From positions 1 through 64,000 of the forward strand of contig JAGVWX010000007.1 in assembly GCA_018304105.1 (NCBI GenBank): a stretch of 64,000 nt of DNA. The letters are read 5' to 3'. This DNA comes from Candidatus Pacearchaeota archaeon (GTDB lineage Archaea; Nanobdellota; Nanobdellia; Pacearchaeales; GW2011-AR1). Under the pieces are notes generated by a model. It saw only the letters and a list, made by a program, of their open reading frames with translations, did not search any database and had not been told where the DNA came from. Of this stretch, positions 63,201-64,000 are shown piece by piece. Each line of letters opens with the position of its first letter. The first letter of the stretch is position 1. The position numbers and the translations under genes were made by a program.

Positions 63201-64000
63201 CGGGAAATGTAGACTTAACGAATATGACTCTTAATATGACTGATACAAAAACGGTTGTGGATTTATCTACGGTTTCCGGAATTGCAACGAACCATACGAT
63301 ATTTATTCCAAACAACCGCAATGCAGGAGTTGATATATGCCCGTCAGCCAAAACTCTCTCGGATTTAAACGTCAGCTGTCCGAATAAACTAAGCTTTAGT
63401 TATGCGGAACTTTCTGCTGGAACATGGAAGAGTGGGATTTTGGCGAGCGTGGAAGGAACATTGTATAAGATTGAGAATCTAACCGGTTCTGGCGGAGGAG
63501 AAGACTTTACGCCACCGAATATAAATTTCACAAATCCGACGCTGAGCAACGGAACAGCGCAGACGGCAAATTCAATTTATGTTAATGTTTCTTCATCTGA
63601 CGCAAGCGACCATTACACATTTGCTGATTTTGACAGAAATGTCTTGCTGTGGATGAGAATGGATGATACGAATAGTTCTGGAGATCCAACAGATATTTCT
63701 TCATGGAGCAATAACGGAAGCAAAGTTGGAGGAGCAGTAATTAATTCTACTTCCGGGAAATTTGGAAATGGGACTTATTTTGATGGAAGCAACGATTTAA
63801 TTAATGTTTCCAATAGCGCATCGCTGGCTTTCAATGCCGCAGGAAATTATACATGGTCTATGTGGGTGTATCCGACGACAGTGGACGCTTCACATGGCGG
63901 AATTCTTCAAAAATGTGTTGCAACCGGCAGTGGCCAGAAAGGATATAGTATTTATTTAGAAAATCAGGGAGGAGTTAAGCTCTTTTTTGGGGATTGTGGT
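57206..64000 (+). CDS. Giant surface protein, 5' part only (at least 2265 aa)
   Basis: This open frame runs to the window edge with no stop, which is why the ORF track omits it. It starts at ATG 57206 after AGGAGGTG. Residues 1-190 are cytoplasmic, with two similar helical hairpins (YNIGEIKFDEYKEEYKRIF and YNARELTYEQYQSETKKLY). A transmembrane helix (LPLLLIFGLAIFFLFGFVL) follows at about 195-214, then a Ser/Glu-rich stalk (about 280-420), beta-rich domains, ITGNVV-type motifs at about 669, 695 and 848, a pair of about 130-residue homologous repeats at nucleotides 61600-62000 and 62280-62690, and a LamG-like domain starting at about 63640. It is a surface-anchored, heavily N-glycosylated (NxS/T) adhesin-like protein. 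Confidence 0.9.
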   Translation, partial: MHFDLDNLEKKRKELQEKIGQFEAQKKFVRSAIEKLTARYNIGEIKFDEYKEEYKRIFKDKTPEQWTNYYNIQIKSCNAQLDWYDSEIRKARSRFGKKALAEREKEERQKAIQERIQTAEGYKKSVIGNVQELVKKYNARELTYEQYQSETKKLYQGNEPQKLVDYYDDYIKKAKSLSSYEPRKSKVKTKLIMVLPLLLIFGLAIFFLFGFVLRPQFTGLTVEMVDEVHTTTYNAVLNESTIYDFDLSDEGSLNWIKFNGAISKKGTVKVYLDDILILDSADLESDEQFSVTGSLISGFASEGSDAADSGTDPSSEGADSGSSDGGSSTEQASESSGTESSGEESAGSSGEEPTGGPSAEEGSQTGEISGGTETMQTGSETGSNESNESPNEETNETEQEPAGKNNETETAGNETVVEEPGEETEIVEKIKLENYCKESCDLKELGLNKSSYKLRIEIENAEFELGELNYEISVEKEAGVEENATITEPPVMTKEIPNIVVGKNGYYELDVNEYFTGASEYYLKQTDNLSTSVSGSVIRIQPSENFIGIRESRIVVVNEFGSSGSNLFNITVSENESAVEELLNITGNATFNLTTRQYKAIINRPVKWVKKIELGNLEDAGNLILEIPKESTNISIKTGEEAEAALQEAEDYEEAVNDAEREEIVGGGITGNVVSDLRGRKGIVTRIIEWFKGFGITGNVISEDELGGRITESSNSKIIDVKKIAEQTNENEIAVEYYTQAPGAIEEDITRGKRITVSAPDELGYTDILAYTALDNSLQMENSNSLKVYWHASYEDAVAYGYINETKEKKVKKNTEEGTEENIAEEDAEENVSENADIGIANGSSFLTGFAVSGNDKKSGGDNSRDVPVKGTQDYYLIPMGREVYDIDGDGRVDYVEWVVPHLSNQTFEIIITDAEHLDENKNFVENIFDYVNEIDGINYNIPENHYARAYFERELTSDNVIDIVVNSSNSTTIEVYEKDSNVLVGKMENVTQGFYYTSLNFSGSQSVFDLKSVGGDVNYDYIHDAAKTLASVAMSTSPSGNMSIFVGGNFTMTCTPACTGSGSTPTVTNNYVYSTTAWCAGSNININSSGVLTNLSVNPGSGASCGATTATIYANSAGTVYVRCNSTEGTRVAVSPQCYNITVSADTAAPNVNITYPLNITYNINVSALNYTVSDTDALSACWYSLNGGAANTTITCGDNVTGLTSTEGSNTWKVWANDSANNVNVSSVTFLKDTAYPIFSAYYDNNATLTGSGTGLFNVTLTNTNGTVFLEINNTNYTALNVTSNVYNVSVSLTNGTYSYYWGSWGNGTSYLYNTSGMRSYTVNASSATGTNVWISASAQLFTNATAWSLGRVPVAGDDVIFNGTGIGSVNITNNTMPQDLNSFTVENNYPGKIYFAPLFAVGTWGSNAGTLLWNVTNNINISNGTMYVYGDGYNITETWMNNPGMHNITDDGHGQEWRSVNGNITIEANGKIEGVGLGFGPWIGPGAQSGKSGTYGGRGNLNTADPYGNATAPTSLGSGGDCVGAAAIKLDSQNIELNGQVNMSGASCSADSASGGSIWIKSNSIVGNGVLRADSGSSGIRGGGGGRIRLEYGNSMNYTGTTSMMGARVGTTSGREGTLTFTNNTWPSNWDLKGNIGLLGGNYGDGSVVNILGDFNTNNFNVTIYGDCFYNKTNPITCHNTTSDGKGIWLNASGNITISSSSMLDGIGLGFPASTGPGTSTGGSYGGKAVTGGSTYGNETMPVSLGSGGGTSGGSAVTIEALGFVRMDGKINVSGTDNGGAYNGAGGSIWIKASNITGTGVLIAVGGGIYGGGGGGRIALTSTNIIDYGGIILNTGGISTSNKDGSGGTVYINASTSIIISGNISVVGRNGTSGSGQTINVTAPLLTLSGIYNASRINQSVAGTSEGRITLNYTDCSSNFTNAVFNPDVIWLNTTACGGGTTYSLYLPSYITSNFQVNGSVNVSLVNGSSYTDDQFVNFTNATYGKRLQIYGQFSSGNVDLTNMTLNMTDTKTVVDLSTVSGIATNHTIFIPNNRNAGVDICPSAKTLSDLNVSCPNKLSFSYAELSAGTWKSGILASVEGTLYKIENLTGSGGGEDFTPPNINFTNPTLSNGTAQTANSIYVNVSSSDASDHYTFADFDRNVLLWMRMDDTNSSGDPTDISSWSNNGSKVGGAVINSTSGKFGNGTYFDGSNDLINVSNSASLAFNAAGNYTWSMWVYPTTVDASHGGILQKCVATGSGQKGYSIYLENQGGVKLFFGDCG

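Overview
This 64 kb window looks like a piece of chromosome from a small-genome DPANN archaeon. A Woesearchaeota- or Pacearchaeota-like lineage is my inference; no marker phylogeny was possible. The archaeal identity rests on genes seen directly: RNA polymerase subunit Rpo11, TFE-alpha, aRF1, RadB, an ATP-dependent DNA ligase, archaeal NAC, Sec61-beta, archaeal/eukaryotic GlyRS, class III pilin signal peptides and TTTATAAA-type promoters close to start codons. The DPANN feel comes from shortened or degenerate versions of standard proteins: an AlaRS without its C-terminal domain, a TFE without a zinc ribbon and an endonuclease III without its Fe-S loop.

Layout. 1-6.2 kb: end of a possible structured RNA, ferredoxin, ZIP transporter, small membrane proteins, GlyRS, a phosphoribosyltransferase-like protein, tRNA-Cys and tRNA-Arg, Rpo11 and a pilin-like protein. 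6.5-11.2 kb: RadB, then an HxlR regulator divergent from an HD hydrolase and a PLP sulfur-amino-acid enzyme, then two small enzymes. 11.5-22 kb: DNA ligase, MBF1-like regulator, a glycosyltransferase operon led by ScpB, SpoIIM-like protein, rhomboid, TFE. 22-27 kb: small proteins, SDR, AlaRS, a nonsense-interrupted gene and an AbrB-PIN toxin-antitoxin pair. 27-41.7 kb: a type IV pilus (Tad/archaellum-like) locus with a secretion ATPase, two separate TadC-type platform proteins, a KaiC-like ATPase, several pilin-like proteins and a large vWA protein. 41.8-51 kb: a RelE-like toxin pair, MinD, an M3 peptidase, NAC, Sec61-beta, STAS, endonuclease III and two exported proteins. 51-56.4 kb: ValRS and aRF1, the latter carrying an intein placed exactly in the catalytic GGQ motif. 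57.2 kb to the right edge: a giant surface protein of at least 2265 residues, absent from the ORF track because it has no stop inside the window, preceded by a highly structured leader.

The most striking feature outside the genes is two families of intergenic repeats. Family 1 is a roughly 40-nt hairpin (GGAC-stem-loop-stem-GTCTTRATT) whose stem changes from copy to copy while pairing is kept, often enclosed by a second, copy-specific inverted repeat. Family 2 is a 120-360 bp element with TTGTTGAAAA/TTTTCAACA ends and a covarying inner hairpin. One Family 2 copy sits inside a pilin gene, is flanked by a 9-bp direct repeat and is in frame, which shows that the family has moved. Every copy I recognised in both families reads in the same orientation on the + strand, whatever the direction of the neighbouring genes.

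How the genes work together: the pilus locus (29-40 kb) would provide one envelope assembly machine; the glycosyltransferase operon probably decorates surface glycoproteins such as the giant protein; translation genes (three synthetases, aRF1, two tRNAs, NAC) are scattered among them.
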